From Gemmatimonas sp. UBA7669 (GTDB lineage: Bacteria > Gemmatimonadota > Gemmatimonadetes > Gemmatimonadales > Gemmatimonadaceae), in contig NZ_DLHL01000025.1 of assembly GCF_002483225.1 (NCBI RefSeq), forward strand, positions 3,175 through 67,174: DNA of 64,000 nucleotides. Reading direction: 5' to 3'. The first letter of the stretch is position 1; each line of letters begins with the position of its first letter. Position numbers and translations under genes: made by a program. The notes beneath the pieces were generated by a model. That model saw only the letters and a list, made by a program, of their open reading frames with translations, did not search any database and was not told the DNA's origin. Shown here one piece after another: positions 47,540-56,529 of this stretch.

Positions 47540-47875
47540 TCAGCTCAGCGGCAGATCCGCGCGCGGTTCAATGCGCCAGGGCAGATCGGGCTGCGTGGCG
47601 CGACGCCAGGCGTCCCGCAACGTGCGCAGGCACTGGGCGGCTCCCACAAAGTCATGCTGCGCCACCGCATCCTCACACCACGCGTAGAGCGCGTCGAAAC
47701 TGCGCGACGCCGACGACTCGAGGTCCAGCGCTTCCCGCAGCAGGCCGATCGACCGGCGTGCGCCAGACGGATCGAAGGCCTCGCAGGCGCGAATGGCTCG
47801 ATCGTAGGCTCGCATAAGACGCGCGAGCGGATCGGAAACAGCCTGGTGATCGACGTCGATCACCGGAAACGACAT
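47540..47875 (-). CDS. FliS-like small helical protein
   Basis: 111 aa, all helical, with the FliS pattern: LARLMRAYDRAIRACEAF, then SIGLLREALDLESSASRSF, LYAWCEDAVAQHDFVGAAQC and LRTLRDAWRRA near the C-terminus. FliS is the export chaperone for flagellin, but no flagellar gene is nearby, so this may be a FliS-fold protein with another client, or a gene separated from its locus. It lies between the two-component system and the metal efflux operon on the opposite strand. Confidence 0.6.
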   Translation of the reverse strand: MSFPVIDVDHQAVSDPLARLMRAYDRAIRACEAFDPSGARRSIGLLREALDLESSASRSFDALYAWCEDAVAQHDFVGAAQCLRTLRDAWRRATQPDLPWRIEPRADLPLS

Positions 47876-48096
47876 GGCAGGCGTAGGAATTGGCACGGCT
47901 CGAGGAGCTGAAGTCACATGGGCGCCGTTATGGCGCTGATTCAGTGTGTCGGCTTCCCCCTTCCAGGACTTGAACGACAGATACAAAAGTCGGGCAACAG
48001 CGTGTGATATGGCGCACTGGGCGTGACACCAGACGTTCTGAGCTGAACGTGGCGCCGTGTTCATGTCGTATTCATGCACGGGCTGCAGCTTTGGGA

Positions 48097-49419
48097 ATGC
48101 TCCGAACTCCCCCCCTGTCAGCGGTGCCTCGCGCTCTGGCCCTGGCGCTGGCCCTCGCGCTGTCGCCGGCCGTCGGCACCGAGCTGCCGGCGCAGGCCGC
48201 AGGCACCCCGCCGCACAGCTCGTCACTCGACCTCACCGCCGCCGTGGAGATGGCACGGCAGCAAGGCCTGCTGCGCCAGCTGGCCGATGCCCGTGGGCGC
48301 ATTGCCGATGGCCGGGTGCGTGAAAGCACCCAGTGGCTCAACCCCACCCTTGAGTGGCGGCGCGAAAACCTCGGCAGCCCGCTGCAGCCCGACATCTTCG
48401 CCACGGCCTATGTGCCGTTCGATCTCGCGGGCCGGCGGCTGGCCCTGCGCGGTGCTTCCTCGGCGGGCCGCGGTCGTGTGCAAGCCGACCTGCAGCACGA
48501 GCGCCGCATGGCCGAGTTGACGGTGGCGCGAGGGTGGCTGGAAGCCGCCTCGGCACATGAACTGGCCCGTGTCGTGACCGAGCAGGCGGCGGCGCTGCAG
48601 GAACTGGCACGTGTGGACTCCACGCGGGTGCGCGAAGGCCTGGTGGCTGAAGCCGTTGGCCTCAGGACGTCGCTCGAGGCCGACCGGGCACGGATGACGG
48701 CGGTGCGCGCCCGTCAGAGCGAAGGCGAGCTTCTGCTCACCCTCTCCCGGCAGTTGGGCGCGACCGTGCAGGCTGCGCAGTTGGCGGCCCTCATGGCGCC
48801 GGGCCTGCCGGACGCGCCGGACTCGCTGTTGGCCGTGGAAACCGCTCAGCGCGGTCGACCCGATCTGCTGGCGCGCGAACTCGCCGTGGCAGAGGCGCGC
48901 AAACGTCTCTCGGCGGAACAGCGCGGTGTGTTGGGCGAAGTGCAATTGCAGGGTGGCACCAAGGAAACCGGTGGCTTCATGACCGGCCAGCTGGGTGTCG
49001 CCATGCCGCTGCCCCTGTTCAATCGCAACAACGGCGCGCGTGAACGGGCCGCAGGCGAGCTGCGCGAAGCGCAGTTGCTGCATGACGATGCCAGGCGCGC
49101 CCTGCAACTGAGCGTGATTCGCGCCCGGCAGCACTATGTCGCGCTGCGCGACACGCGCGAGGCGGCTGCCTCGTTCGATGCGCGCGCCACCACACTGGTG
49201 CAGAGTGCGCGCATTGCCTACCGCGAGGGCCACCTCACGCTCACCGAGCTGCTCGATGCGGAACGCGCGGCGGTAGACGCCCGCACCGCACATCGCCAGT
49301 GGATGGTCGATGCCTGGATGGCGCGGCTCGAACTCGAGTTGGCGCTCGGGGCTCGTCTTGATGCAGAGAGCCCGCTCGACCTTCCTCTCCTGACTCCCTC
49401 GACTCCGAGTGGCCGATGA
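48097..49419 (+). CDS. TolC-family outer membrane channel (CusC/CzcC-like)
   Basis: 440 aa, first gene of a heavy-metal-type efflux operon. The signal peptide is LALALALALSPAVGTELPAQA. CzcC/CusC-like helices follow (LNPTLEWRRENLG, VPFDLAGRRLALRG, GVAMPLPLFNRNNGARERA, AYREGHLTLTELLDAERAAVDAR). FDLAGRR and PLFNRN are typical of the CzcC branch. The start at 48097 is chosen for its signal peptide; the longer open frame from 48004 overlaps the divergent promoter region. The 221-bp gap before it, divergent from the FliS-like gene, holds no other gene I can see. Confidence 0.9.
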   Translation: MLRTPPLSAVPRALALALALALSPAVGTELPAQAAGTPPHSSSLDLTAAVEMARQQGLLRQLADARGRIADGRVRESTQWLNPTLEWRRENLGSPLQPDIFATAYVPFDLAGRRLALRGASSAGRGRVQADLQHERRMAELTVARGWLEAASAHELARVVTEQAAALQELARVDSTRVREGLVAEAVGLRTSLEADRARMTAVRARQSEGELLLTLSRQLGATVQAAQLAALMAPGLPDAPDSLLAVETAQRGRPDLLARELAVAEARKRLSAEQRGVLGEVQLQGGTKETGGFMTGQLGVAMPLPLFNRNNGARERAAGELREAQLLHDDARRALQLSVIRARQHYVALRDTREAAASFDARATTLVQSARIAYREGHLTLTELLDAERAAVDARTAHRQWMVDAWMARLELELALGARLDAESPLDLPLLTPSTPSGR

Positions 49420-50672
49420 CGTCCCGCCCGCTATCGTTCCTGTCTCCCGCTACGCGTTCCCCGTTGCGCACCCGCTCGGCCGGGTCACTTGCTCTGCTCT
49501 GTGGCGTGCTTGCTGCCTGCGGAGGCGAGAGCACGGACACGCCGCCGGATACGACCGCCGCTACCGTGCATGCCGACACCGCCACCTTATCGGCTGAGGC
49601 CGTGCGTATCGCCGGGTTTACCGTGGACAGCGTGCGTACGTCGCCGTGGCGCGCGGTGGTGACCGTGCCGGGCCGCCTGCAGCTCGATCCTGAAGCGTTC
49701 GAAACGATCGGCTCCATTACCGAAGGTCGCATCACCCATGTCGTGGTGCGTGTGGGTGATCGTGTGCGGGCAGGGCAGGGGCTCGTGTTCATTCACAGTC
49801 ACGAGATCATGGACGCGCGCGCCGCGCTGCGAAGTGCGGAGTCGGCGGTCGAGGCCGCCGACGCAGAACGCCGTCTGGCGGAGAGTGCGTCTGACCGAGC
49901 GCAACGTCTGTTCGACAGCAAGGCCATGTCACGCGCAGAGCTGGAACGCGCGCAGGTGGCACGCACCGTGGCGGTCAGCGCGCACGCCCGCGCGGTTTCG
50001 GAGCGCGATCGTGCTGCAGCGCTGGTGGAGCATCTGGCCGGTTCGCCGCCGCTGCCTCAAGGCGCTGATGAACATGATGTGATTACCCGCACGCCCATTG
50101 GCGGCGTGGTCACCTCGCGTGACGCGCAGCCGGGCACGGTGGTGCTGCCGGGAACGCCGTTGCTCACCGTGGGCGATCCCTCACGTCTGCAACTCGTCAT
50201 GCATGTGCCGGAGTCGGCGGCGGCCGGGGTGCAGCCTGGCTTCCGTGTGCGATACACCGTCGCCGATGCGCAGGGCGCGTCGTACGAAGCGCGGGTTTGG
50301 CGCGTGGCGCCCACCATCGATTCGGTGACGCGCACACTCGAGGTACTGGCGCGGCCCAGCGGACCGCTGGGCGGTCGTGCGGAGAGTTTTGTGCAGGCCG
50401 AGATCAGCGGTGAGGCGCAGGCACCGGTTCGCACGGTACCCGCGGCGGCGGTGGTGGCATTCGACGGAGACACGGTGGTGTTTCGCGCCGAGCAGCGTGG
50501 TGAGGGGCTGCATCTCGAAGCCACGCGGGTGCGCGTGGGTCGGCGCACTGCCGAGCGCGTGGAGGTGCTGGCGGGACTCGACGCTGGTGCCGCCGTACTT
50601 GTGCAGGGCGCCGGCATTGCAAAAGCCGAATTGCTGCGCCGCCGCGGTGGCGGTGGCGGCGGGGAGCACTGA
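49416..50672 (+). CDS. RND efflux periplasmic adaptor (CusB/CzcB-like lipoprotein)
   Basis: 418 aa. The start overlaps the TolC stop by 4 nt (ATGA). Lipobox LAACGGE. Domain order: beta/barrel-sandwich start (VTVPGRLQLDPEAFETIGSI), lipoyl half (ITHVVVRVGDRVRAGQGLVFI), helical hairpin (about 135-200), second half (TRTPIGGVVTSRDAQPGTVV), beta-barrel and membrane-proximal domain. The family exports Cu/Ag or Co/Zn/Cd. The N-terminal methionine cluster of CusB is absent, and the C-terminus ends in a glycine run before EH. Confidence 0.93.
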   Translation: MTSRPLSFLSPATRSPLRTRSAGSLALLCGVLAACGGESTDTPPDTTAATVHADTATLSAEAVRIAGFTVDSVRTSPWRAVVTVPGRLQLDPEAFETIGSITEGRITHVVVRVGDRVRAGQGLVFIHSHEIMDARAALRSAESAVEAADAERRLAESASDRAQRLFDSKAMSRAELERAQVARTVAVSAHARAVSERDRAAALVEHLAGSPPLPQGADEHDVITRTPIGGVVTSRDAQPGTVVLPGTPLLTVGDPSRLQLVMHVPESAAAGVQPGFRVRYTVADAQGASYEARVWRVAPTIDSVTRTLEVLARPSGPLGGRAESFVQAEISGEAQAPVRTVPAAAVVAFDGDTVVFRAEQRGEGLHLEATRVRVGRRTAERVEVLAGLDAGAAVLVQGAGIAKAELLRRRGGGGGGEH

Positions 50673-50675
50673 GCC

Positions 50676-53600
50676 ATGCGCTGGCTCATACATCTCGCGC
50701 TCAAGCGCCGTGGCCTGGTGGTGGGCTTCACGCTCGCCCTCATGGCCGCGGGTCTGGTGGCGCTGCAACGCATACCCTTTGACGCGTTTCCCGACCTCAC
50801 CGGGACGCGCGTGGAAGTCATCACGGTGGCGCCCGGCATGGCGCCAGAAGAAGTGGAGCGGCTCGTCACTTATCCCATTGAGTCCAACCTCATGGGGGTG
50901 CCCGGCGCGGTGGGCGTACGCTCCGTCTCCAAGTTCGGTCTGTCGTTGATCACGGTTCCGTTCCCTGATCACATCGACGTCTATTTTGCGCGCCAACTGG
51001 TGCAGCAACGCCTGGCCGATGCCAAGGCGGCGCTGCCTGCCGGCATCGAACCGGGCCTCGGTCCCGTGTCCACGCCAATGGGCGAGCTGTATCAGTATGT
51101 GCTGACCAGCGACTCGCTCTCGCTCACCGAACTCAAGACCTTGCATGACTACGTCGTGCGCCCGCGCATGCGCACGGTGCCCGGTGTATCCGAGGTCAAT
51201 TCCTGGGGAGGGCTGACGGAGCGACTTGAAGTGGAAGTCGATCCGGTGCGCCTCGCGGCACGTGGGCTCGGCATGGCTGATGTCGATCGTTCGCTGGCCG
51301 CCAACACTATGAGCTTTGGTGGCAGTTACCTCGAACAGGGGGGCGAGCGCTACACGGTGCGTGGGCTCGGGCGTGTGGAACGTCCCGAAGATCTCGCGCG
51401 CGTGGTGATCGGGTCCCACGCCGGCGTGCCGGTCCGCATTGGAGACGTGGCCACCGTGAAGCGGGGGGCGCTGCCGCGCAACGGTGCGGTCACCAGGGAC
51501 GGCGTGGGCGAGGTGGTGAGCGGCATGGTGCTCAAGCTGCAGGGCGCCGACTCGCGGGTGGTGATTGAGGGCGTCAAGGCGCGCATGGCGGAAATCCAGC
51601 AGGCGTTGCCGGCGCATGTGGAGATCGTTCCGTTCTACGATCAGACCGAGCTGGTGGGGCGTACGTCGCGCACCATCATCAAGAATCTGATCGAGGGCGG
51701 TCTGCTGGTCATTGCGGTGCTGTTTCTGTTTCTCCGCAACGTACGCGCGGCACTCATCGTGGCCAGCGTCATTCCCATCTCCATGCTCATTGCCTTTGTG
51801 GGCATGGCCACCTTCGGGTACTCTGCCAATCTCATGAGTCTTGGCGCGCTCGACTTCGGTCTCATTGTCGACGCGTCGGTTGTGATGGTGGAAGGTTTCA
51901 TCCGGCGCCTGGAAGAGAACGGCAACAGTGACCGCCGCGGCCTCTTCGAGCGCGCGGCCATCGAGGTGGGACGTCCCATTCTCTTTGGCATTGCCATCAT
52001 CGTGGCGGTGTACATCCCCATCTTCACGCTCGACGGGATGGAAGGCCGCATGTTCAAGCCCATGGCCTTCACGGTGGTGTGTGCGGTGCTGGGCAGTCTC
52101 TTCCTCGCGCTCACCTACGTGCCGGCCGTGTCCAGTTGGGCACTGCGTGGCGGGCACGCGGCGCCGGCGCCCTGGATCGTGCGCCTCACCGCTGCCTATG
52201 ACCGCATGTTGGCGCGTGTGATGGCGCGGCCGCTGCCCATCGTGGGTGGTTCACTGGTGCTGGTGGTGGTGGCTCTGTGGTCAATGACGCGCATCGGCAC
52301 GGAGTTCATGCCCAAGCTCGACGAGGGCGCCATTCTCGTGAACACGCGGCGCATGCCGAGCGTCGATCTGGCCGACGCCACGCGGCTGTCGCTGGCCTCC
52401 GAACGCATCGTGCGGCGCTTCCCTGAGGTGGTCACGGTGGTCACCAAGGAGGGCCGCCCCGATCTCGCCACCGAAGCCATGGGGCTCTTCGAGGGCGACA
52501 TGTACGTCATCCTCAAGCCCATGTCCGAGTGGACCACGGCCACCAACCGCGAGGATCTTGTGGCTGCCTTCGATTCGGCCCTGTCGGTGGTGCCGGGCCT
52601 CGAGGTGTCGTTCACGCAGCCCATGGCCATGCGCCTCGACGAAGCGGAGAGCGGCATCAAGACCGACCTCGGTGTGAAGGTGGTGGGTCCCGATCTCGAA
52701 CAGAATCAGGGCATCGCCGAGCGCATAAGGCGGGTGATTGCCTCGGTGCCCGGCAATGCCGACGTGGCCGTGGAGGTGGCAGAGGGCAGCGGGCAGGTGC
52801 GCATGGCCGTGCGCCGCGAGGCTCTGGCGCAGTATGGCCTGTCGGTGGATGACGTGCGGCTCGCGCTCGATCTGGCCATGGGCGCCCGCGCATCGGCCGA
52901 GTGGATTGATGGCTTCCGCCGCGTGGACATTGCCGTGCGCGTCCCGGAAGCCTACCGCGCCGACGCTGCGGCACTGGGCCGGCTCATGCTGCGCGCGCCC
53001 GGTGGCGAGATGGTGCCGCTTTCGGCGGTGGCCGAGATCGAGTCCACCACGGGGCCGGAAGTCATCGGCCATGAGGACGCCCAGCGCCGCTCCCTCGTGC
53101 TCAGCAACGTGCGCGGACGCGACCTGGGCAGCTTCGTCAGCGAAGTGCGCACGCGCATCGCGCGCGAGGTGCCGCTGCCGGCCGGCGTGTTTCTCGAGTG
53201 GGGCGGACAGTACGAAAACCAGCAGCGGGCCATGAAGCGTCTCGAGATCGTCGTGCCGCTGGCGCTGCTGCTCATCTTCGCGCTGCTCTACGTGTCCTTC
53301 CGCGATGTGCCGCAGGCCGTGCTGGTGCTGTCCAACGTGCCCTTTGCCCTGGTGGGTGGCATTGCGGCCCTGTGGATGCGCGGGCTCAACCTCAATCTCT
53401 CGGCCAGCATCGGTTTCATTGCGCTCTTCGGCATTGCGGTGCTCAACGGCGTGGTCATGGTGGAGCACCTCAATCATCTCCGCCACGATGCGCAGATGGC
53501 CGGCAAGGACGTGCTGACCCGCGTGCGGCGCGGGGCCACCGATCGCCTGCGCCCCGTGCTCATGACGGCACTCGTGGCCAGTCTCGGCTTCGTCCCCATG

Positions 53601-53798
53601 GCTCTCAGCACCAGCCCGGGCAGCGAGGTCCAGCGCCCGCTGGCCACGGTGGTCATCGGGGGGCTCGTGACCAGCACCGTGCTCACGCTGTTCGTACTGC
53701 CGGTGCTGTATGCCTGGCTGGAGCGCCGCCGCAAGGTGCGTGTGCGTGCTACTGTTCAGGCACCTGATCACGCCGTTCCGGCTGCCGCGACCACGTAA
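50676..53798 (+). CDS. Heavy-metal RND efflux pump (CusA/CzcA family)
   Basis: 1040 aa. Complete pump with 12 predicted membrane helices and the HME motifs FDAFPDLTGTRVEVITVAPG, LTYPIE-like VTYPIESNLMGVPG, and TM4 ALDFGLIVDASVVMVEGF near residue 391, where most CzcA proteins have DGAV. It starts 3 nt after the adaptor stop. It exports divalent or monovalent metal ions from the periplasm/cytoplasm with proton influx. The metal cannot be fixed from sequence alone. Confidence 0.95.
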   Translation: MRWLIHLALKRRGLVVGFTLALMAAGLVALQRIPFDAFPDLTGTRVEVITVAPGMAPEEVERLVTYPIESNLMGVPGAVGVRSVSKFGLSLITVPFPDHIDVYFARQLVQQRLADAKAALPAGIEPGLGPVSTPMGELYQYVLTSDSLSLTELKTLHDYVVRPRMRTVPGVSEVNSWGGLTERLEVEVDPVRLAARGLGMADVDRSLAANTMSFGGSYLEQGGERYTVRGLGRVERPEDLARVVIGSHAGVPVRIGDVATVKRGALPRNGAVTRDGVGEVVSGMVLKLQGADSRVVIEGVKARMAEIQQALPAHVEIVPFYDQTELVGRTSRTIIKNLIEGGLLVIAVLFLFLRNVRAALIVASVIPISMLIAFVGMATFGYSANLMSLGALDFGLIVDASVVMVEGFIRRLEENGNSDRRGLFERAAIEVGRPILFGIAIIVAVYIPIFTLDGMEGRMFKPMAFTVVCAVLGSLFLALTYVPAVSSWALRGGHAAPAPWIVRLTAAYDRMLARVMARPLPIVGGSLVLVVVALWSMTRIGTEFMPKLDEGAILVNTRRMPSVDLADATRLSLASERIVRRFPEVVTVVTKEGRPDLATEAMGLFEGDMYVILKPMSEWTTATNREDLVAAFDSALSVVPGLEVSFTQPMAMRLDEAESGIKTDLGVKVVGPDLEQNQGIAERIRRVIASVPGNADVAVEVAEGSGQVRMAVRREALAQYGLSVDDVRLALDLAMGARASAEWIDGFRRVDIAVRVPEAYRADAAALGRLMLRAPGGEMVPLSAVAEIESTTGPEVIGHEDAQRRSLVLSNVRGRDLGSFVSEVRTRIAREVPLPAGVFLEWGGQYENQQRAMKRLEIVVPLALLLIFALLYVSFRDVPQAVLVLSNVPFALVGGIAALWMRGLNLNLSASIGFIALFGIAVLNGVVMVEHLNHLRHDAQMAGKDVLTRVRRGATDRLRPVLMTALVASLGFVPMALSTSPGSEVQRPLATVVIGGLVTSTVLTLFVLPVLYAWLERRRKVRVRATVQAPDHAVPAAATT

Positions 53799-53805
53799 CC
53801 CGCTC

Positions 53806-55005
53806 ATGACCACTGCGCCCGACCCGCTGCTGCGTTTCCGCGACGAGTTCCCGATTCTCGCCACGTCCACGTATCTGGTGTCCAACTCGCTGGGGGCCAT
53901 GCCACGCACGGTACCGGCGCAGTTGCAGCTGTACACCGATGCCTGGCAGTCGCGTGGCGTGCGGGCCTGGGCCGAAGGCTGGTGGGAGTTGCCGGTCACG
54001 ATGGGCTCACGCATTGCGCCCCTCATCGGTGCACCTGCCGGCAGCGTGGTCATGGTGCCCACGGTCACGATGGGCATGAGCACCATCCTCACCGCGCTCG
54101 ACTATCCGGCTGAGCGCAACGAGGTCGTGATGACGGCCCTCGACTTCCCGTCGGTCAAGTACGCCTACGAGGCGCTGGCCCCGCGGCTCGGTGCGCGAAT
54201 CGTGGAGGTGCCCTCCGATGACGGGTTGGGCATCGACATCGACCGACTGCTGACCAGCATCACCGAACGCACACGGCTGGTGGCCATTTCGCATGTGCTG
54301 TTCCGTTCGGCCTACATCCTCGATGCGGCGCGCATCTGTTCACGGGCGCGTGAGGTTGGAGCGCTGGTGGCGCTCGATGCCTATCACAGCGTGGGCGTGA
54401 TGCCGGTGGATGTGCAGGCGCTGGGAGTGGACTTTCTCTGCGGCGGCGTGCTCAAGTGGCTCTGCGGCGGCCCCGGCGGCTGCTTTCTCTATGCATCGGC
54501 CGCCATGAGTGCGCAGTACGCGCCCGCGCTCACCGGCTGGCAGGCGCACCGCACGCCCTTTGCCTTTGATCCGGCCATGCAGTACGCCGATGGGGGCTGG
54601 CGCTGGCTGGGCGGCACCCCGGTGGTGCCCGCGCTCTATGCCGGTCTCGAGGGGCCGCGCATCGTGGCCGAGGCGGGCATGGAGGCCATTCGCGCCAAGA
54701 GTCTGCGGCAGACGGCGCAGCTCATCGCCGACGCCGATGCCCGTGGCTGGACCGTGCATGCGCCGCGGGACGAAGCGCGGCGCGGCGGCACGGTGGCTTT
54801 CAGTCTGCCGCACGCTGCCGAGGTGGCGCGGGCCCTGCTCGCCCGCGACGTCGTCATCGACTACCGCCCGGGCGCCGGTATTCGGGTGGCGCCGCACTTC
54901 TACACCACCGACGCCGAACTGGCGGCGGTCATCGCGGCCATGGACGACATCCTCGCCACGGGGGCCTGGCGCGAGTTTGCCGGGGTGACCAGCACGGTCA
55001 CCTGA
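53806..55005 (+). CDS. Kynureninase-like PLP-dependent enzyme (aminotransferase class V fold)
   Basis: 399 aa. TYLVSNSLGAMPRTV matches the kynureninase N-terminal signature; D191 and H194 (VALDAYHSVG) and the PLP lysine K217 (GGVLKWLCGGPGG) fit the class V fold, and AMQYADGGWRWLGGTPVVPAL follows. Kynureninase cleaves kynurenine to anthranilate, but selenocysteine lyase-like or other fold members share these motifs. No other kyn genes are here. It begins 7 nt after the pump gene and may be read through. Confidence 0.8.
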   Translation: MTTAPDPLLRFRDEFPILATSTYLVSNSLGAMPRTVPAQLQLYTDAWQSRGVRAWAEGWWELPVTMGSRIAPLIGAPAGSVVMVPTVTMGMSTILTALDYPAERNEVVMTALDFPSVKYAYEALAPRLGARIVEVPSDDGLGIDIDRLLTSITERTRLVAISHVLFRSAYILDAARICSRAREVGALVALDAYHSVGVMPVDVQALGVDFLCGGVLKWLCGGPGGCFLYASAAMSAQYAPALTGWQAHRTPFAFDPAMQYADGGWRWLGGTPVVPALYAGLEGPRIVAEAGMEAIRAKSLRQTAQLIADADARGWTVHAPRDEARRGGTVAFSLPHAAEVARALLARDVVIDYRPGAGIRVAPHFYTTDAELAAVIAAMDDILATGAWREFAGVTSTVT

Positions 55006-55027
55006 TGGCCGTGGGGAAGCGCGCTGC

Positions 55028-55054
55028 CGCGGCCCCTCACACCTGTTGGCCGCG
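55028..55054 (+). terminator. Possible terminator after the kynureninase-like gene
   Basis: Arms CGCGGCC/GGCCGCG around a 13-nt loop, 23 nt past the stop; no T-run. Confidence 0.35.
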
Positions 55055-55120
55055 CTGGCGTCCGTGCGTGCCCCGTGGCAACTTTCGGATGTTGCTTCCT
55101 GCCCCTCTGACCCCGCCCCG

Positions 55121-55363
55121 ATGAACTCGCCCATCCAGCCGCCCCGCAAGCTGCGCAAGCAGTACGTGAACAACACGCATCCGCTCATTGTGCTCAAGTT
55201 CGAAGACGGGCACGAGATCAAGGTGTATCAGAACACCGGCAAGGTGTTCGATGCGTGGGCGGGTGAGACCGTGAAGATCATGGCCGTCTTCGACCCGACG
55301 TCGAGCGACTGGGAGCTGGTCGAGGCGCGCAAGGCCGACGCCTTCGAGAACGCCGCCGAGTAA
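55121..55363 (+). CDS. Small cytoplasmic protein, unrecognised
   Basis: 80 aa. Begins MNSPIQPPRKLRKQYVNNTH, then forms a small beta domain (PLIVLKFEDGHEIKVYQ, GKVFDAWAGETVKIMAVFD, SDWELVEARKADAFE). No signal peptide or membrane segment. The composition looks like a genuine protein. I do not recognise the family. Confidence 0.6.
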   Translation: MNSPIQPPRKLRKQYVNNTHPLIVLKFEDGHEIKVYQNTGKVFDAWAGETVKIMAVFDPTSSDWELVEARKADAFENAAE

Positions 55364-55425
55364 TTGACGCACTGCTGGCCCGTCGGCAGTCAGTGTTGCC
55401 GACGGCGTCCATCCTGCCACATGCC

Positions 55426-55462
55426 ATGCGGCATGCACCTGTTGCTCCGGTGCATGCCGCAT
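55426..55462. promoter_or_regulatory. Perfect 14-bp inverted repeat over the psuG promoter (candidate operator)
   Basis: ATGCGGCATGCACC and its exact inverse GGTGCATGCCGCAT flank a 9-nt loop. The loop contains a -35-like TTGCTC (55442-55447), and the right arm fills the 17-nt spacer to TACTAT. This placement suits a repressor operator better than a terminator. Confidence 0.6.
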
Positions 55463-55470
55463 TGTACTAT
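55442..55470 (+). promoter_or_regulatory. Promoter of psuG
   Basis: -35 TTGCTC (55442-55447), 17-nt spacer, -10 TACTAT (55465-55470), then 6 nt to a GTG start at 55477. Confidence 0.5.
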
Positions 55471-55476
55471 GCCGAT

Positions 55477-56427
55477 GTGATCGGGAGCCCGCTGCAACCT
55501 CGCTGCACGCCCACGCTCCAGGCGACGCTTCGGCGTCGCGGCGCCGTCGTCGCCCTTGAAAGCTCGGTGTTGGCGCAGGGCCTGCTCCCGCCGCACAACC
55601 GCGAGGCCGCCGAACGCATGCTGGCCGCGGTACGTGGGGCCGGTGCGTTGCCCGCCGTGACCGCCATCGCACGCGGCGTCCCCGTCCTCGATCTCGAGGG
55701 CGAAGACCTCGAGCGGTTCCTGCGCCGCGATGGCGTGCGCAAGGTGTCGGCGCGCGATCTGGCGCTGGCCATGGCGCAGGGCGCCGATGGGGCGACCACC
55801 GTGGCCGGCACGCTGGCGCTCTGCGCGCTGGGTGGGCTCGAGGTGTTTGCCACCGGCGGCATCGGGGGCGTACATCGTGATGCCCCCTTCGACGAGTCGG
55901 CCGATCTCGTCGAGCTGGCCCGCACCCCGGCCATCGTCGTCTGCGCCGGTGCCAAGAGCATTCTCGATCTGCCGGCCACCCTGGAGCGTCTTGAAACACT
56001 GGGCGTTCCGGTGGTGGGCTACGGCACCGATGAACTGCCGGGCTTCTTTTCGCGTTCCACTGGTCTCAGGCTCTCGGCACGTGTTGATGCACCCGGCGAG
56101 CTTGCAGCGGTGTGGCGTGCCCATCGGGCCCTGGGACGGCCTGGTGCGCTGCTGGTCGTGCAACCGCCACCGGCGTCCGATGCCGTGCCGGTGGATGTCG
56201 TCGAAACCGCGACACAGGCTGCTCTGCGCGCCGCGACTGCGGCGGGCGTTCGTGGGGCAGCGGTGACCCCCTTCCTGTTGGCCGAAATCCAACAGCGTAC
56301 GGATGGACGATCGGTTCGCGCCAATCTGGCGCTTCTCGAGGCCAACGCACACCTCGCGGGGCAGGTAGCTGTCGCACTGGCAGCCCTTGACACGCAGGAC
56401 ACGCTGGCGGCCCCGAGTTCCGCCTGA
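55477..56427 (+). CDS. psuG: Pseudouridine-5'-phosphate glycosidase
   Basis: 316 aa from a GTG start. Cleaves pseudouridine 5'-phosphate to uracil and ribose 5-phosphate. Family motifs: RGAVVALESSVLAQGLLPPHNREAA, GAGALPAVTAIARGVPVLDLEGEDLERFL, ATGGIGGVHRDAPFDESADL, GYGTDELPGFFSRSTGL and TPFLLAEIQQRTDGRSVRANLALLEANA. The family lysine/aspartate region is intact. An in-frame GTG at 55393 would put the palindromic operator inside the coding region, so I prefer 55477. The kinase partner psuK is not in the window. Confidence 0.92.
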   Translation: MIGSPLQPRCTPTLQATLRRRGAVVALESSVLAQGLLPPHNREAAERMLAAVRGAGALPAVTAIARGVPVLDLEGEDLERFLRRDGVRKVSARDLALAMAQGADGATTVAGTLALCALGGLEVFATGGIGGVHRDAPFDESADLVELARTPAIVVCAGAKSILDLPATLERLETLGVPVVGYGTDELPGFFSRSTGLRLSARVDAPGELAAVWRAHRALGRPGALLVVQPPPASDAVPVDVVETATQAALRAATAAGVRGAAVTPFLLAEIQQRTDGRSVRANLALLEANAHLAGQVAVALAALDTQDTLAAPSSA

Positions 56428-56464
56428 AAAAGCGCCCGATCGCGATACGCGCGGTATCGGCACG

Positions 56465-56494
56465 TTGAACCAACCCGGGCGTGCACGGTACTAT
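56465..56494 (+). promoter_or_regulatory. Promoter of the TPR gene at 56530
   Basis: -35 TTGAAC (56465-56470), 18-nt spacer, -10 TACTAT (56489-56494). Unlike psuG, this transcript should carry a leader of about 30 nt with GGAGG 11 nt before the ATG. Confidence 0.55.
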
Positions 56495-56529
56495 CCGGTA
56501 ACCCGCTGTATCCGGAGGCCTGTTTCGCA

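Noticed and set aside
47941..48003. Possible tRNA or small RNA in the gap before the metal efflux operon
   Set aside because: No cloverleaf, no CCA-type acceptor and no strong stem can be drawn.
50181..52157. Open frame of 658 codons on the minus strand
   Set aside because: Mirror of the CusA-like pump gene; His/Arg-rich and without motifs.
53806..55005. Cysteine desulfurase or selenocysteine lyase
   Set aside because: The N-terminal SNSLGAMPR and the lysine context GGVLKWLCGGPGG fit kynureninase better, and no Fe-S assembly genes adjoin.
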